A DNA stretch of 64,000 bases from Thermoflexus hugenholtzii JAD2 (GCA_945903275.1 CAMDNW010000006.1:26062-90061); one strand, 5' to 3'. Shown: positions 19,301 through 28,877, counted from the stretch's first letter. Notes: generated by a model not told the origin, from the sequence alone. Made by a program: numbers and translations.

Positions 19301-19948
19301 CTAGACCGGAGTGTACTTAGCCGCATCGGCGAGGAAGCGCTGGATGCCCAAGTCGGTGAGTGGGTGCTTCACCATCTGGAAGAGCACGTCGGGCGGCAGA
19401 GTCGCGACATGCGCGCCAGCCAGCGCGGCGAGGGTCACGTGACGCGGGCTGCGGATACTGGCGGCAAGCACCTGACACGGCAGGTGGTACGTCTCAAAAA
19501 TCTGGACAGCGTCGCGGACGACTTCCATACCGTCTTCGCCCGCGTCGTCGAGACGGCCGATGAACGGGGATACGTACGTCGCGCCGGCAAGTGCGGCGAG
19601 CAACGCCTGGTTCGCGGAGAAGATCAGAGTCGTGTTGACCTTGATGCCCTCCGCCGAAAGACGGCTGATGGCGTTCAGACCCGCCTCGGTCATAGGAACC
19701 TTGACAACCACATTGGGATGCCAGGCAGCAATACGCCTGCCCTCAGCCACCAGATCGTCGGCGCTCATCGAGATGCACTCGGCAGAGATGGGGCCGTCCA
19801 CGACCTCCGCGATTTCGAGGACGCGACCCTTGTACTCGACGCCCTCTTTGGCAAGCAGCGACGGGTTGGTGGTCACGCCAGCCACCACGCCCATCGCGGC
19901 GGCGCGGCGGATATCGGCGGTGTTCGCCGTGTCGATGAAGATGCGCAC
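19301..19948 (-). CDS. transaldolase / fructose-6-phosphate aldolase-like
   Basis: 215 residues, the length of the short FSA/TalC class. Motifs are MRIFIDTANTADIR at the N-terminus, GVTTNPSLLAKEG, and VVVKVPMTEAG, whose Lys is the Schiff-base residue. ASIRSPRHVTLAALAGAHVATLPPDV forms the later barrel strands. These enzymes move or cleave three-carbon units in pentose-phosphate metabolism; distinguishing transaldolase from fructose-6-phosphate aldolase by eye is not possible. It is transcribed in the same direction as pyrG and the DUF2269-like gene upstream, 24 bases after the latter. Confidence 0.9.
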   Translation of the reverse strand: MRIFIDTANTADIRRAAAMGVVAGVTTNPSLLAKEGVEYKGRVLEIAEVVDGPISAECISMSADDLVAEGRRIAAWHPNVVVKVPMTEAGLNAISRLSAEGIKVNTTLIFSANQALLAALAGATYVSPFIGRLDDAGEDGMEVVRDAVQIFETYHLPCQVLAASIRSPRHVTLAALAGAHVATLPPDVLFQMVKHPLTDLGIQRFLADAAKYTPV

Positions 19949-19972
19949 AAATGCCCCCTTCGGGCGCCTCCC

Positions 19973-20440
19973 CTAGAAGGGGCGGACAATCGCCAACGCG
20001 GCAAGTACCGGAATCGTAACGGCGAGTACCGTACCAAAGACTACCGGCACATTGTCATCCAGAGCACTCTGAAGTTCTGGGGTCATCGCGCCGGTCTTCT
20101 GAGCCTGCAACGCTAAGAGGCGCACCCGCCGAAGACCGACGCCCATCAGCGGGATGAAGATGAAAACATCAAGCGCAAAGATCAGCTCCTTGGCAAGCAG
20201 CCAGCCGGTGAGCACCAGATTGACGTCCGCAGCCGCCGCCCAGCCAAAACCGGTGAATACCGTGGCAATCACCCCGGGAATCAGCCAGCGCGCCTCATTC
20301 TGCTGAGCCTCACTCAGCAGAATGACCTTGATCTCAAGTTCCTTCGCGGTCCAGGCACGCCAGATCGGGACGACGACCGCGCCGATGCCAACCGTCATCC
20401 AGAGCAGCGCCAGCACATGCAGCAGCCGGAACAGTGTCAC
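19973..20440 (-). CDS. DUF2269-like integral membrane protein
   Basis: 155 residues from the GTG at 20440, chosen because it overlaps the pyrG stop (GTGA); the open frame further upstream lies inside pyrG. Four hydrophobic helices are visible, beginning with LFRLLHVLALLWMTVGIGAVV, a pattern resembling the DUF2269/CopD-type four-helix families. A related-looking protein is encoded at 27806-28324. No function is known. Confidence 0.7.
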   Translation of the reverse strand: MTLFRLLHVLALLWMTVGIGAVVVPIWRAWTAKELEIKVILLSEAQQNEARWLIPGVIATVFTGFGWAAAADVNLVLTGWLLAKELIFALDVFIFIPLMGVGLRRVRLLALQAQKTGAMTPELQSALDDNVPVVFGTVLAVTIPVLAALAIVRPF

Positions 20441-22074
20441 GCGATCGAGCCGGCAGCAGCTCGCTGCCGTCTCCCGGAGTATTCCAGCGCCGCCCCGATG
20501 AATCCACGGAACAGCGGATTCGGGTGGTTGGGCCGGGAGGTGAACTCCGGGTGGAACTGGGCACCCACCATCCACGGGTGGTCGCGTAGTTCCACGATCT
20601 CCACTAGGCGGCCGTCGGGCGACCAGCCAGAGGCAATAAGTCCTTTCTTCTCCAACTGCGGAAGCAGCGCGTTGTTCACCTCATAGCGGTGGCGATGCCG
20701 CTCGCGAACCACTGGCGCACCGCCATAGGCGGCGTGCGCCTTCGTGTCCGCCACGAGGCGGCACGGGTAACCGCCGAGGCGCATGGTACCGCCGAGATCT
20801 GCGACTCCACGCTGCTCAGAAAGCAGCGATATCACTGGGAACGGCGTACGCGGGTCAGCCTCAGTGGTATTGGCACCGGGCATTCCCGCGACGTTGCGGG
20901 CAAACTCACAGACAAGCATCTGCATGCCGAGGCAGTCACCCAGATATGGAATCAGTTGCTCGCGGGCGTAGCGGACGGCTGCGATCTTACCTTCCAGCCC
21001 CCGGTCGCCGAAGCCCGGACAGAGCAGGATGCCATCCACGTCACCGATGACTTCCTCGGCAGTGCGGGTTTCGAGATCCTCGGAGTGAACCCAGTGCAGA
21101 TCGACACCTGCGTGGTGGTCGACTCCTGCGTGGATGAGCGCCTCTTTGATAGAGAGGTACGCGTCATGCAACTCGACGTACTTACCGACGACGGCGATAC
21201 GGACGGTCGCCTTGGGGCTGCGGAGACGCTCCACAAAGGAGCGCCATTCCTCTAGGTCGGACCGGCCGGCGGGCAGCGCCAAGTGACGCTCGATGATCCC
21301 GGACATTCCGGCAGCCTCAAGGTACAGTGGCACCTCGTAGATAGACTCCGCCGTCTCCAGCGCGATCACGGCGTCAAGCTCCACGTTACAGAAGAGCGAA
21401 ATCTTCTCGCGGAGCGCGCGTGCCACCGGAAAGTCGGAACGGGTCACGATCACGTCCGGCTGTACGCCAAACGAGCGCAGTTCACGGACGGAGTGCTGGG
21501 TCGGTTTGGTCTTCAGTTCCTTGGTCGCGCCGAGATACGGCAGCAACGTGACGTGAATCGAGAGTGTGTCCTCCGGCGGGACGGCGTAACGCATCTGGCT
21601 GATCGCTTCGAGGAACGGCTGGCCCTCCATGTCACCCACCGTGCCGCCAACCTCGACCAGCACGATATCGGCGCCCATTGCCTGCCCGGCAGCGCGAATA
21701 CGCCGTTTAATCTCGTTCGTGATGTGCGGGATCGGCTGGATAGTGCCGCCGAGGAAGTCGCCGCGGCGCTCCTTGCGGATGACCTCTTCGTACACCTGGC
21801 CGGTCGAGGTGGAGTTGGAACGGGCGAGATCGACGCCGAGGAACCGCTCGTAGTGGCCAAGATCTAGGTCGGTCTCAGCGCCGTCGTCGGTCACATAGAC
21901 CTCGCCGTGCTGGTAGGGCGACATCGTGCCGGGGTCGACGTTGATATAGGGGTCGAGTTTGAGGATGGAGACGCGGAGGCCTCGTGACTTCAGGATGCGG
22001 CCTACCGAGGCCGTGACAATGCCTTTGCCGACGGACGAAACAACGCCGCCGGTCACGAAGATGTACTTCGTCAT
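20437..22074 (-). CDS. pyrG: CTP synthase
   Basis: 545 residues from the ATG at 22074, giving MTKYIFVTGGVVSSVGKG, the standard start; the frame upstream of that has no similarity. The N-terminal amidoligase domain has SILKLDPYINVDPGTMSPYQHGEV and the ATP/UTP-binding signatures. The C-terminal class I glutamine amidotransferase domain carries the nucleophile Cys in GDCLGMQ near residue 386 and the closing HPE motif in GAQFHPEFTSRP. The enzyme makes CTP from UTP, glutamine and ATP. It is divergent from the M16 peptidase gene. Confidence 0.97.
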   Translation of the reverse strand: MTKYIFVTGGVVSSVGKGIVTASVGRILKSRGLRVSILKLDPYINVDPGTMSPYQHGEVYVTDDGAETDLDLGHYERFLGVDLARSNSTSTGQVYEEVIRKERRGDFLGGTIQPIPHITNEIKRRIRAAGQAMGADIVLVEVGGTVGDMEGQPFLEAISQMRYAVPPEDTLSIHVTLLPYLGATKELKTKPTQHSVRELRSFGVQPDVIVTRSDFPVARALREKISLFCNVELDAVIALETAESIYEVPLYLEAAGMSGIIERHLALPAGRSDLEEWRSFVERLRSPKATVRIAVVGKYVELHDAYLSIKEALIHAGVDHHAGVDLHWVHSEDLETRTAEEVIGDVDGILLCPGFGDRGLEGKIAAVRYAREQLIPYLGDCLGMQMLVCEFARNVAGMPGANTTEADPRTPFPVISLLSEQRGVADLGGTMRLGGYPCRLVADTKAHAAYGGAPVVRERHRHRYEVNNALLPQLEKKGLIASGWSPDGRLVEIVELRDHPWMVGAQFHPEFTSRPNHPNPLFRGFIGAALEYSGRRQRAAAGSIA

Positions 22075-22248
22075 GTTCGGGCTACCTTGTGGTGGGGAGG
22101 AGGGGACACGGACAATCCTCGTCCACGTCAGGCGGGGCGTCAACGGAAACGCGTCACCTTGCCGCCCTCGAACAGCCCACCGTATTCTATCCTTCCGCAA
22201 TTCCAGCGCACACAGCCGCCATCGCATCCGGCCCGAGAGGGGACTCAA

Positions 22249-23523
22249 GTGGCGAACACCCAACAGGTCACGACGCTCGCCAACGGCCTGCGCGTACTCA
22301 CCACATCGCTGCCGAGCGCGGAGGCAACCACTGCCTCGTTCTTCACAGGCATCGGCTCACGAGGCGAAAACACCCGGACGAACGGCCTCTCGCACTACTT
22401 GGAGCACATGCTGTTCAAGGGCACGACGCAGCGGCCGACGGCCCAGTTGATCAGTCAGGCAATCGAGGGCGCTGGCGGGACCCTGAACGCCTTCACCACA
22501 CACGAACTGACCTGCTACTGGAACATCGTTCCGTACGAGGCCTCCGGCATGAGCATCGAAGTGGTCGCCGACACGATCCAGCACTCGCTCATCGCGCAGG
22601 AAGAGATTGACCGCGAGCGGACGGTCGTGCAGCAGGAGATCCGGCGCAGCCACGATAACCCGGGAGCGTGGGTCGGCGAACTATTGGGCAAGGCTACATT
22701 CGGCGACCAGCCGATCGGCTGGCCGGTGGCAGGCTCGCTGGAAACCGTCGAGGCGCTACAACGGCCCGACTTCATGGATCACATGGCGCAGTACTACACG
22801 GCGAATAATGCAGTGTTCTCGGTCGCCGGAAACATCGAGCATGGCCAAGTCGTTGAGACGGCCGAGCGGGCCTTCCGCGATCTGCCGCGAGGGGTTGCTG
22901 CCACCATCTCACCCGCAACGCAAGGGTTGCCCCAGGAATGCATCGTCGTCGAGCAGCGCGAAACCGAGCAGACACAGGTCGCACTCTCGATGCACGCGCT
23001 ACCTAGGCGCGACCCAGACCGTTACGCGCTGGAGATACTGCACACCGTTCTAGGGCGCGGGATGTCCTCCCGCCTCTTCGAAGAGGTGCGCGAGCGGCGC
23101 GGACTGGCGTACTCCGTCGGCTCGCGGATCTCGAGGTTCAAGGACATCGGCTCGTTCACCGTCTCCGCTGGCGTCACCCGCGCCCAGCAGGAAGAGGCAC
23201 TCCAGGTCATCGTGGAACAGTTGCGGCGGATGGTGGACGAGACAGTCGAGGCCGACGAGTTACGGCGGGCGATCGACTACGCGTCGGGCAGCTTCCGCCT
23301 GTCGTTCGAGACCGCGATGTCCTACGGCCAGCGCTTCGGCGAACAACTGCTGCAAGACGGCGTGATGGAGACCATCGAAGAGACCGTCGCATCATTGCGC
23401 GCAGTGACCGCCGCTGATGTCCAGCGCGTCGCGAGGCGTGTGATCGGGCCACGCCAGTTCGCGATTGCGGTAGTCGGCCCCTCGGCTAACGAAGACCGGC
23501 TCGCGACGATCCTCGCGGGCTAG
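22249..23523 (+). CDS. M16 family zinc peptidase
   Basis: 424 residues from the GTG at 22249, behind a GAGAGGGGA ribosome site; the longer frame overlaps the pyrG leader. The inverted zinc motif HxxEH appears as HYLEHMLFKGT near residue 45, and the third ligand lies in VVQQEIRRSHDNP. The C-terminal M16 domain with RRGLAYSVGSRIS is complete. This single-chain length fits the YmxG/PqqL-like processing peptidase group. The substrate is unknown. The next two genes follow at 2 and 0 bases, suggesting one operon. Confidence 0.92.
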   Translation: MANTQQVTTLANGLRVLTTSLPSAEATTASFFTGIGSRGENTRTNGLSHYLEHMLFKGTTQRPTAQLISQAIEGAGGTLNAFTTHELTCYWNIVPYEASGMSIEVVADTIQHSLIAQEEIDRERTVVQQEIRRSHDNPGAWVGELLGKATFGDQPIGWPVAGSLETVEALQRPDFMDHMAQYYTANNAVFSVAGNIEHGQVVETAERAFRDLPRGVAATISPATQGLPQECIVVEQRETEQTQVALSMHALPRRDPDRYALEILHTVLGRGMSSRLFEEVRERRGLAYSVGSRISRFKDIGSFTVSAGVTRAQQEEALQVIVEQLRRMVDETVEADELRRAIDYASGSFRLSFETAMSYGQRFGEQLLQDGVMETIEETVASLRAVTAADVQRVARRVIGPRQFAIAVVGPSANEDRLATILAG

Positions 23524-23525
23524 CG

Positions 23526-24218
23526 ATGCCCTCGGTCGCCCGGCCGGGTGGCGTGCAGATCGCGTACGAGGCGGTTGGCGAAGGGCCCGCGATTGCTCTG
23601 GCGCACGGCTTCGGCGTCGATAGCGGGATGTGGTGGCCACAGCGCGCGCCGCTCTCCGAGCGGCACCGGCTCATCCTCTGGGACGCACGTGGCCACGGTG
23701 GATCGAGCACGCCCGCGGCGCCCGAGGCGTACTCCATGCCGTTATTCGCGACCGACCTCGACGCGGTGCTCACGGATGCAGGCATCGATAGCAATACGAT
23801 CATCGGCGGGATGTCGTTCGGCGGGCAGATTGCCTTGCAGTACGCCGTGGACTACCCGGCACGGACGCGGGCGCTGATCCTCTCCGACTCGGCGCCACGC
23901 GGCCCAAGCCAACCGGACAGCATCGAACCGCCGGGAGTGAGCGGCGCGTTCCTCGCGATGGCCCAGCGGCCAGACCTGACCCCAGCCTTGCCGTCGCTCA
24001 CGGTGCCTGTGCTGGTGCTATACGGTGAGCATGATCAGCGGCTGATCGGGGGCGTCGCACGTCTCGCAAATGGACTACCGCAGCGACGCGTCGTCTGCCT
24101 GACCGGCTGCACACACGGGACATCGGCGCAGCGGCCACGAGAGTGGACACAGGCGGTGCTGGACTTTCTCGGAGATATCGAGGCAGGCAGGCCAATCAGC
24201 GGAGAGGTCACGATTTAG
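23526..24218 (+). CDS. alpha/beta hydrolase
   Basis: 230 residues. The fold signatures are LAHGFGVDSGMWWPQ (oxyanion loop), WDARGHGGSS, the nucleophile elbow GMSFGGQ, an acidic residue in YGEHDQ and a candidate catalytic His in GCTHG. The protein is shorter than most members and seems to have a reduced lid, which may mean a small or exposed substrate site. The reaction cannot be assigned. It is probably co-transcribed with the M16 peptidase and the CitE-like gene. Confidence 0.85.
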   Translation: MPSVARPGGVQIAYEAVGEGPAIALAHGFGVDSGMWWPQRAPLSERHRLILWDARGHGGSSTPAAPEAYSMPLFATDLDAVLTDAGIDSNTIIGGMSFGGQIALQYAVDYPARTRALILSDSAPRGPSQPDSIEPPGVSGAFLAMAQRPDLTPALPSLTVPVLVLYGEHDQRLIGGVARLANGLPQRRVVCLTGCTHGTSAQRPREWTQAVLDFLGDIEAGRPISGEVTI

Positions 24219-25115
24219 ATGAGCACACTCGCCCTCCGCACCAGTCTACTTGTCGATGCGCGCGACGCGCGCGCACTCAATGCCGCATGCAACAGCACGG
24301 CGGACGCGGTGATCATCGATCTCGCAAGTCCTGCAGCCTACGCGGATCGCGCAAACGCACGACGTAGCGCGAACCGGGCAGCCGAGGCGTTCGCCTCCGC
24401 CGGCCGCATCGTGTTCGCACGGGTGTCCGATGCCCGTTCCGGCGCAACCGAAGGCGACATCCAGTCGATCGTGCGGGCCAACCTCGCCGCAGTCGTGCTG
24501 GCAGGCACGGTCGAGCCTCAGGATTCGCGCGCCGTGGACGTGGCCATCCGGAAACAAGAAATGCGCCGCAGCATTGAACCGGGAACCGTGCGGCTTATCG
24601 CGGATATCGACTCAGCGGCGGGGCTACGGCTGCTGCCCGCGATCATCGAGGCGATCGACCGACACTCCGCTGTAGTGCTCGATGTGACTGCGCTGGCACG
24701 CGACCTCGGGCTACTCGGCGCTGCGGCAGCACACTTCAACACGCTAGAACATGCCATGAGCGAACTGGCGCTAACCTGCACGGCGGCAGGCATCGTCTGG
24801 CTGCTGGCCGCACCGGGCATCGATGCGGGAGCTCGGGCAGCGCTGGCGACGAGCGCACATGCTCACGGTGCAGCAGGCGTAGTGGTCGCGTCGGACGCCG
24901 AGGCGCAAGGGTTCAACCGGCTATTCACGCCCGACCCCGAGACAGTCGCGACCGCCCGCCTCGTAGCCGCAGAGTGGGACGCGCTACGCAAACGGGGCGA
25001 CGAGTCCAGCGTTGTGGCGGGGCACATCGTCGACCGCCGCACAAAGAATGCAGCACGCGCGGTGATCTCGCGAGCCGAGGCGATCGCCGTGAGAGAGAAA
25101 GTAGCCGTCCGCTAA
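24219..25115 (+). CDS. HpcH/HpaI aldolase / CitE-like protein, degenerate active site
   Basis: 298 residues starting directly after the hydrolase stop. The barrel layout of CitE/HpcH enzymes is visible, but hallmark segments differ: DLEDAV of typical CitE reads DLASPA, and the usual Glu-Thr of strand five reads as part of ADIDSAAG. Residues needed for metal and acyl-CoA chemistry therefore seem lost or moved. It may be a non-catalytic relative or act on another substrate. It converges on the DUF402 gene with a 4-base overlap. Family membership is moderately supported; function is not. Confidence 0.65.
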   Translation: MSTLALRTSLLVDARDARALNAACNSTADAVIIDLASPAAYADRANARRSANRAAEAFASAGRIVFARVSDARSGATEGDIQSIVRANLAAVVLAGTVEPQDSRAVDVAIRKQEMRRSIEPGTVRLIADIDSAAGLRLLPAIIEAIDRHSAVVLDVTALARDLGLLGAAAAHFNTLEHAMSELALTCTAAGIVWLLAAPGIDAGARAALATSAHAHGAAGVVVASDAEAQGFNRLFTPDPETVATARLVAAEWDALRKRGDESSVVAGHIVDRRTKNAARAVISRAEAIAVREKVAVR

Positions 25116-25597
25116 CGGATCGGTGCCCCGGCGTCCAACAGTGTCCGCCGCACTTCCGCCACGACGCGCGTGTGTCCACGCGTCAGCACCGACCGCGCCC
25201 GCTCCACAATCGCGAGGTCCCTGGCCGTGATCTTGCCCGCGGTGACCGCCTCGGCAAGTTCGTCCTCGTCCTGCCATTCGAGGTTGTCCCCAACCACCCA
25301 GAGATCGAGATACAGATCCATGTACGCGATCTCGTCGGCGGTGACACGCGTGTCGCGTAATACGTCGAAGCGGGCGGATGTCGGCTGCGTCGCATCGCGC
25401 GGTACGACGTAGTAGCAGTTGTAGGCCCGCCGCGGCCAGAACATGCCATACGAGTCGCACCGCCCCCACTTCCGGTGATCGAAAGTGAATCCGCGCACCG
25501 CCACCATCGAGGCAGTCCGCCGCAATACCGGACACTCGAATCGAGCCTCGCTGCCATTCGGATGCCGCTTTACCTCGGTGATCAGTTCGGCGCTCAC
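25112..25597 (-). CDS. DUF402 family protein
   Basis: 161 residues from the GTG at 25597, which overlaps the stop of the upstream lipoprotein gene (GTGA); the longer frame is not supported. The segment WGRCDSYGMFWPRRAYNCYYVV and the acidic stretch YMDLYLDLWVVGDNLEWQDEDEL match the DUF402 fold, members of which bind divalent metal through clustered Asp/Glu and include nucleoside phosphatases or RNA-linked proteins. The specific activity cannot be read here. Confidence 0.7.
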   Translation of the reverse strand: MSAELITEVKRHPNGSEARFECPVLRRTASMVAVRGFTFDHRKWGRCDSYGMFWPRRAYNCYYVVPRDATQPTSARFDVLRDTRVTADEIAYMDLYLDLWVVGDNLEWQDEDELAEAVTAGKITARDLAIVERARSVLTRGHTRVVAEVRRTLLDAGAPIR

Positions 25598-26268
25598 GAG
25601 ACAGGGATAATCCACGCAGCGATGGGGATGGCGCTGGCGCTGCCGCTTGGGTCGTACGCAACCATCACGCGCGATCCGGGCGCAGCGGCCTGCCCTCCTG
25701 TCGGGAACCACTGCGTGCCGGGAACGAGGCGCAGGATGAGCACGCGGCTACCCGTCTCCACCGTGACTCGCTGCGCCGCGCGGTCGACCGAGGTCACCAC
25801 TGCCTGTGACCGCGTCTCGCCCGCCCACCGCGCACCGCCGCTGCCAGCGTCGAGGTGCACCGTATGGATACCGCCCTGCCGATCCTGCAACAACACTTTG
25901 AAACCGGGCGTAATCACGCTCGCGCATGCCACGCCGGGATGCTCAACACCAAGGCATGCGCTCGGCCATGCGACCGCCTCGGCAGCGATAACGACGAGTT
26001 CGCGCTGGGGAACCGCAAGCCACTCAGCAAGCAGCGCGGTGGCCCGGCCCGCCGCCGGCTCGACCTCGGCGGCGGGCGGCGGAGACTCGCCGCGCACCGT
26101 GGGGACGGCGGTGACGAGCGGCGGCAATGTAGCGAACGTCCCGTGCGGCTCGGCGAGCGGGCTACGAACCGGCGATGGAACCTGCGCCGCACAGCCGAGG
26201 AGCACCGCGGCAGTCAGGGCGACCGCCAGCATCATTCCCGTACGCGTGAGTATCAGACGGATATCCAT
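25594..26268 (-). CDS. putative lipoprotein, function unknown
   Basis: 224 residues. A signal peptide ends in the lipobox VLLGC (Cys near residue 26), so the protein should be lipid-anchored outside the membrane; lgt for the first modification step is at 54056. A Pro-rich linker follows. The mature part has a segment with paired Cys (PSACLGVEHPGVACA) and a beta-rich C-terminal region. I do not recognise a catalytic motif. It is translationally coupled to the DUF402 gene and divergent from purA. Confidence 0.75.
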   Translation of the reverse strand: MDIRLILTRTGMMLAVALTAAVLLGCAAQVPSPVRSPLAEPHGTFATLPPLVTAVPTVRGESPPPAAEVEPAAGRATALLAEWLAVPQRELVVIAAEAVAWPSACLGVEHPGVACASVITPGFKVLLQDRQGGIHTVHLDAGSGGARWAGETRSQAVVTSVDRAAQRVTVETGSRVLILRLVPGTQWFPTGGQAAAPGSRVMVAYDPSGSASAIPIAAWIIPVS

Positions 26269-26458
26269 GACACCTCACATAGCAGTGTGTCTCTTTTCGG
26301 CGAGGGCTGCTGTATGATCCCGCGGGCCGCGACCAGCGGCATCCCCAGACTGTCTCTGCTTATCCGCCGTATACCTCGGTGGACTGTGCGTGAAACGAAC
26401 CCGGCGTTGGGCCGGACTGTGTGCGAGAGGAGCCTGGCTTCACCGCCAGGACAGGGCC

Positions 26459-27793
26459 ATGCCAGCAACGGTAGTGATCGGCGGCCAGTGGGGCGACGAA
26501 GGCAAGGGCCGCGTCGTCGACTTCTTTGCGCGGAACTGCACGATGATCGCGCGGTACTCGGCGGGCAGCAACGCGGGCCACACGATTGTGAACGGCCTCG
26601 GCCGCTTCGCGTTGCACCTAGTGCCCGCGGGAATCTTCTACGCCGACAAGACCTGCATCATGGGCAACGGCATGGTGATCGCCCCGCAGGGACTGATCGA
26701 CGAGATCTCGATGCTCGAAAGCCGCGGCGTGGACATGTCGCGCCTCAAGATCAGCGACCGCGCGCAACTCGTGATGCCGTGGCACCCCGTCATCGACCGC
26801 CTGGACGAGGCGATGCGAGGCGAAAACGCCATCGGCACCACCGGCACTGGCACCGGCCCCGCATTCATCGACAAGGCCGCGCGCCTCGGGTTTCGCATGA
26901 TCGATCTCGTCAGCCCCGACCCCTTCGAGTCCGACGAATTCGACCGCAAACTCAAGTGGGTGCTCGACTACAAGAACCTAGTCATCACGCAACTCTACGA
27001 CGGCGAGCCGCTAGCCTTCGAGGCGATTCGCGACCAGTTCCACTACTACTCAGATCGGCTGCGCCAGTACATCACCGACACTTCGATCCTCGTGCAAGAT
27101 GCGCATGAGCGCGGCGAACAAATTCTGCTCGAAGGCGCGCAAGGTGCGCTCCTCGACCTTGATAGCGGCACCTACCCATACGTCACCTCGTCGTCGCCGG
27201 CCTCGGTGGCAGCGGGCGCGTGTATCGGCGTCGGCATCGGCCCAACAGCGATTCGCCGCGTGGTCGGCGTCTACAAGGCCTATCAGACGCGCGTCGGCAA
27301 CGGCCCGATGCCCACCGAACTCTTCGACCAGGACGGCTCCGCGCTGCGCGAGCACGGCGTCGACCGCGGCGCAGGCGAGTACGGCGCGACTACCGGCCGC
27401 CCGAGGCGCACCGGCTGGTTCGATGGCGTCCTAGCCCGTTCGACCGCGAGGCAGAACGGTGTGACCTCGGTCGCGCTCACGCGCCTCGATGTCCTCTCGC
27501 AGTTCAAAAGCATCAAAGTCTGTGTCGCCTACGAACTAAACGGCCAGCGCATAGACGCGCTGCCAGCCTCACTCCACGGGATGCAGAGCGTGCAGCCGAT
27601 CTACGAAGAACTCCCCGGCTGGGGCGACGAGGTCACCGAAGCGCGCAGCATGAGCGATCTACCGCAGCGCGCACGCGAGTACGTCCGCCGTATCGAGCAG
27701 TTGATTGGGGCGCCCATCGACATGATCTCCGTCGGACCCGAGCGCGAGCAGGCAATCGTCACGCGCGATATTTTCGGCCAGGCCCTCGGCTAG
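26459..27793 (+). CDS. purA: adenylosuccinate synthetase
   Basis: 444 residues from the ATG at 26459, which yields MPATVVIGGQWGDEGKGRVVD, the canonical start; the in-frame ATG at 26390 precedes it without similarity. The GTP-binding loop GQWGDEGKG, the NAGHTI motif, the IGTTGTGTGPAF segment and the C-terminal GPMPTEL, TGRPRRTGWFD and SVGPERE blocks are all present. The enzyme joins IMP and aspartate in the first step from IMP to AMP. The 190-base leader shows no purine-riboswitch match. Confidence 0.97.
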   Translation: MPATVVIGGQWGDEGKGRVVDFFARNCTMIARYSAGSNAGHTIVNGLGRFALHLVPAGIFYADKTCIMGNGMVIAPQGLIDEISMLESRGVDMSRLKISDRAQLVMPWHPVIDRLDEAMRGENAIGTTGTGTGPAFIDKAARLGFRMIDLVSPDPFESDEFDRKLKWVLDYKNLVITQLYDGEPLAFEAIRDQFHYYSDRLRQYITDTSILVQDAHERGEQILLEGAQGALLDLDSGTYPYVTSSSPASVAAGACIGVGIGPTAIRRVVGVYKAYQTRVGNGPMPTELFDQDGSALREHGVDRGAGEYGATTGRPRRTGWFDGVLARSTARQNGVTSVALTRLDVLSQFKSIKVCVAYELNGQRIDALPASLHGMQSVQPIYEELPGWGDEVTEARSMSDLPQRAREYVRRIEQLIGAPIDMISVGPEREQAIVTRDIFGQALG

Positions 27794-27805
27794 AACGGCT
27801 CCCCA

Positions 27806-28324
27806 ATGGACACACTCGTTCTCAGCTTCCACGTACTGCTGGCCGCGATTCTCGTCGGGCCACAGTTCCTGCTGTTCTTCGCAGTCATTCCTTCGACTTG
27901 GCTCATCGAGGATGAGGGCCTACGGCGAAGCGTCACACGCGTGGTGACGCAGCGCTTCGGCTTTCTCTCCGGGGTCTCGCTGGCCGGACTGGTGCTCACC
28001 GGGATGTACCAGTTGAACTCGTCACTCATCGATCCCGACGTACGCGAGAACATGATGGACTTCCGCTTTGGCACGATCTTCGTGACGAAGATGACGATGC
28101 TGCTCGTGCTGATCGCCCTCATCGGCATCCACGGTGCAGTCTTCGGCCGCCGCATCCGCGCGGCCTCCGAGGCGGTCGAGCGTGGCGAGGCCGACCCGGG
28201 CGCGCTGGAGGCAGCCCGCCGCGCGTCGATGCTGTTCTCCATGTTGATCCTGCTGACCTCGGTGGCGATGATCTTCCTCGGCGTGGCGCTCGGGAATCAC
28301 ATGTTCTCGTTCGAACCGCGCTGA
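27806..28324 (+). CDS. CopD-like / DUF2269-like membrane protein
   Basis: 172 residues with four hydrophobic segments (near residues 5-28, 52-72, 92-112 and 140-162) and a His in the first helix (LSFHVLLAAILVGPQF). This four-helix arrangement resembles CopD-type and DUF2269 membrane proteins. It starts 12 bases after purA and is followed at once by the MUG glycosylase gene, so it is probably part of the same transcript. No function is assigned. Confidence 0.65.
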   Translation: MDTLVLSFHVLLAAILVGPQFLLFFAVIPSTWLIEDEGLRRSVTRVVTQRFGFLSGVSLAGLVLTGMYQLNSSLIDPDVRENMMDFRFGTIFVTKMTMLLVLIALIGIHGAVFGRRIRAASEAVERGEADPGALEAARRASMLFSMLILLTSVAMIFLGVALGNHMFSFEPR

Positions 28325-28325
28325 C

Positions 28326-28877
28326 GTGGCAATGCTACCGACGCGCCCCGACCTGCTGCGCCCCGGCCTCGACCTTGTCTTCGTCGGCATCAACCCCGGC
28401 GAAGAATCGGCCCGCCGCGGTCACTACTACGCCCACTCCGGCAACCGCTTCTGGCGCGCCCTCTCCACGAGCGGCCTCGCCCCGCGCGACGTGACGTTCG
28501 AGGACGACTCGTGGCTCAGCGAGGCGTGCGGCATCGGCTTTACCGACGTGGTGAAGCGCGTCGTCACCGATAGCAGCAAGGTCACCGGCGCCGAGGTCAT
28601 CAAGGCGATACCACGGTTCCGCGAGCGCATCGCGGCGGCAAGCCCGCGCATCATCTGCTTCACCGGCGGCCGCCAGTGCGATGATGTGTTCCCCGACCTT
28701 CGCGCCGCAACCGGCTGGGGACAGCAGCTACCCGCTACTCTCGAAGGGGCCGAGGTCTGGGTGATGCCCTTCACTTCGGGCCTCGCCGCCCGCTGGCGAG
28801 ACGAAGGCCAGCGCGTGCCCGAAGCACTCGCCATGCACCTCAGCCGCACCCGCGAACTGACCGAGACAGCCTCGTGA
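28326..28877 (+). CDS. mug: mismatch-specific uracil/thymine DNA glycosylase (MUG/TDG family)
   Basis: 183 residues with a GTG start directly after the previous stop. The catalytic motif GINPG (residues 22-26) followed by GHYYAHSGNRFW identifies the family-2 uracil-DNA glycosylases, with the Asn in GINPG as the key residue. The second motif reads MPFTSGLAARW, where the family has a Ser-rich intercalation loop. The enzyme removes uracil or thymine from G:U/G:T mismatches. Its stop overlaps the next start (GTGA). Confidence 0.9.
   Translation: MAMLPTRPDLLRPGLDLVFVGINPGEESARRGHYYAHSGNRFWRALSTSGLAPRDVTFEDDSWLSEACGIGFTDVVKRVVTDSSKVTGAEVIKAIPRFRERIAAASPRIICFTGGRQCDDVFPDLRAATGWGQQLPATLEGAEVWVMPFTSGLAARWRDEGQRVPEALAMHLSRTRELTETAS

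Noticed and set aside
22075..22263. N-terminal extension of CTP synthase
   Set aside because: MTKYIFVTGG at 22074 is the conserved start and the extension reaches into the M16 peptidase gene.
26300..26458. A purine-type riboswitch upstream of purA
   Set aside because: No match to the purine aptamer core. Two GGACTGTG repeats are present but do not fit a class I know.
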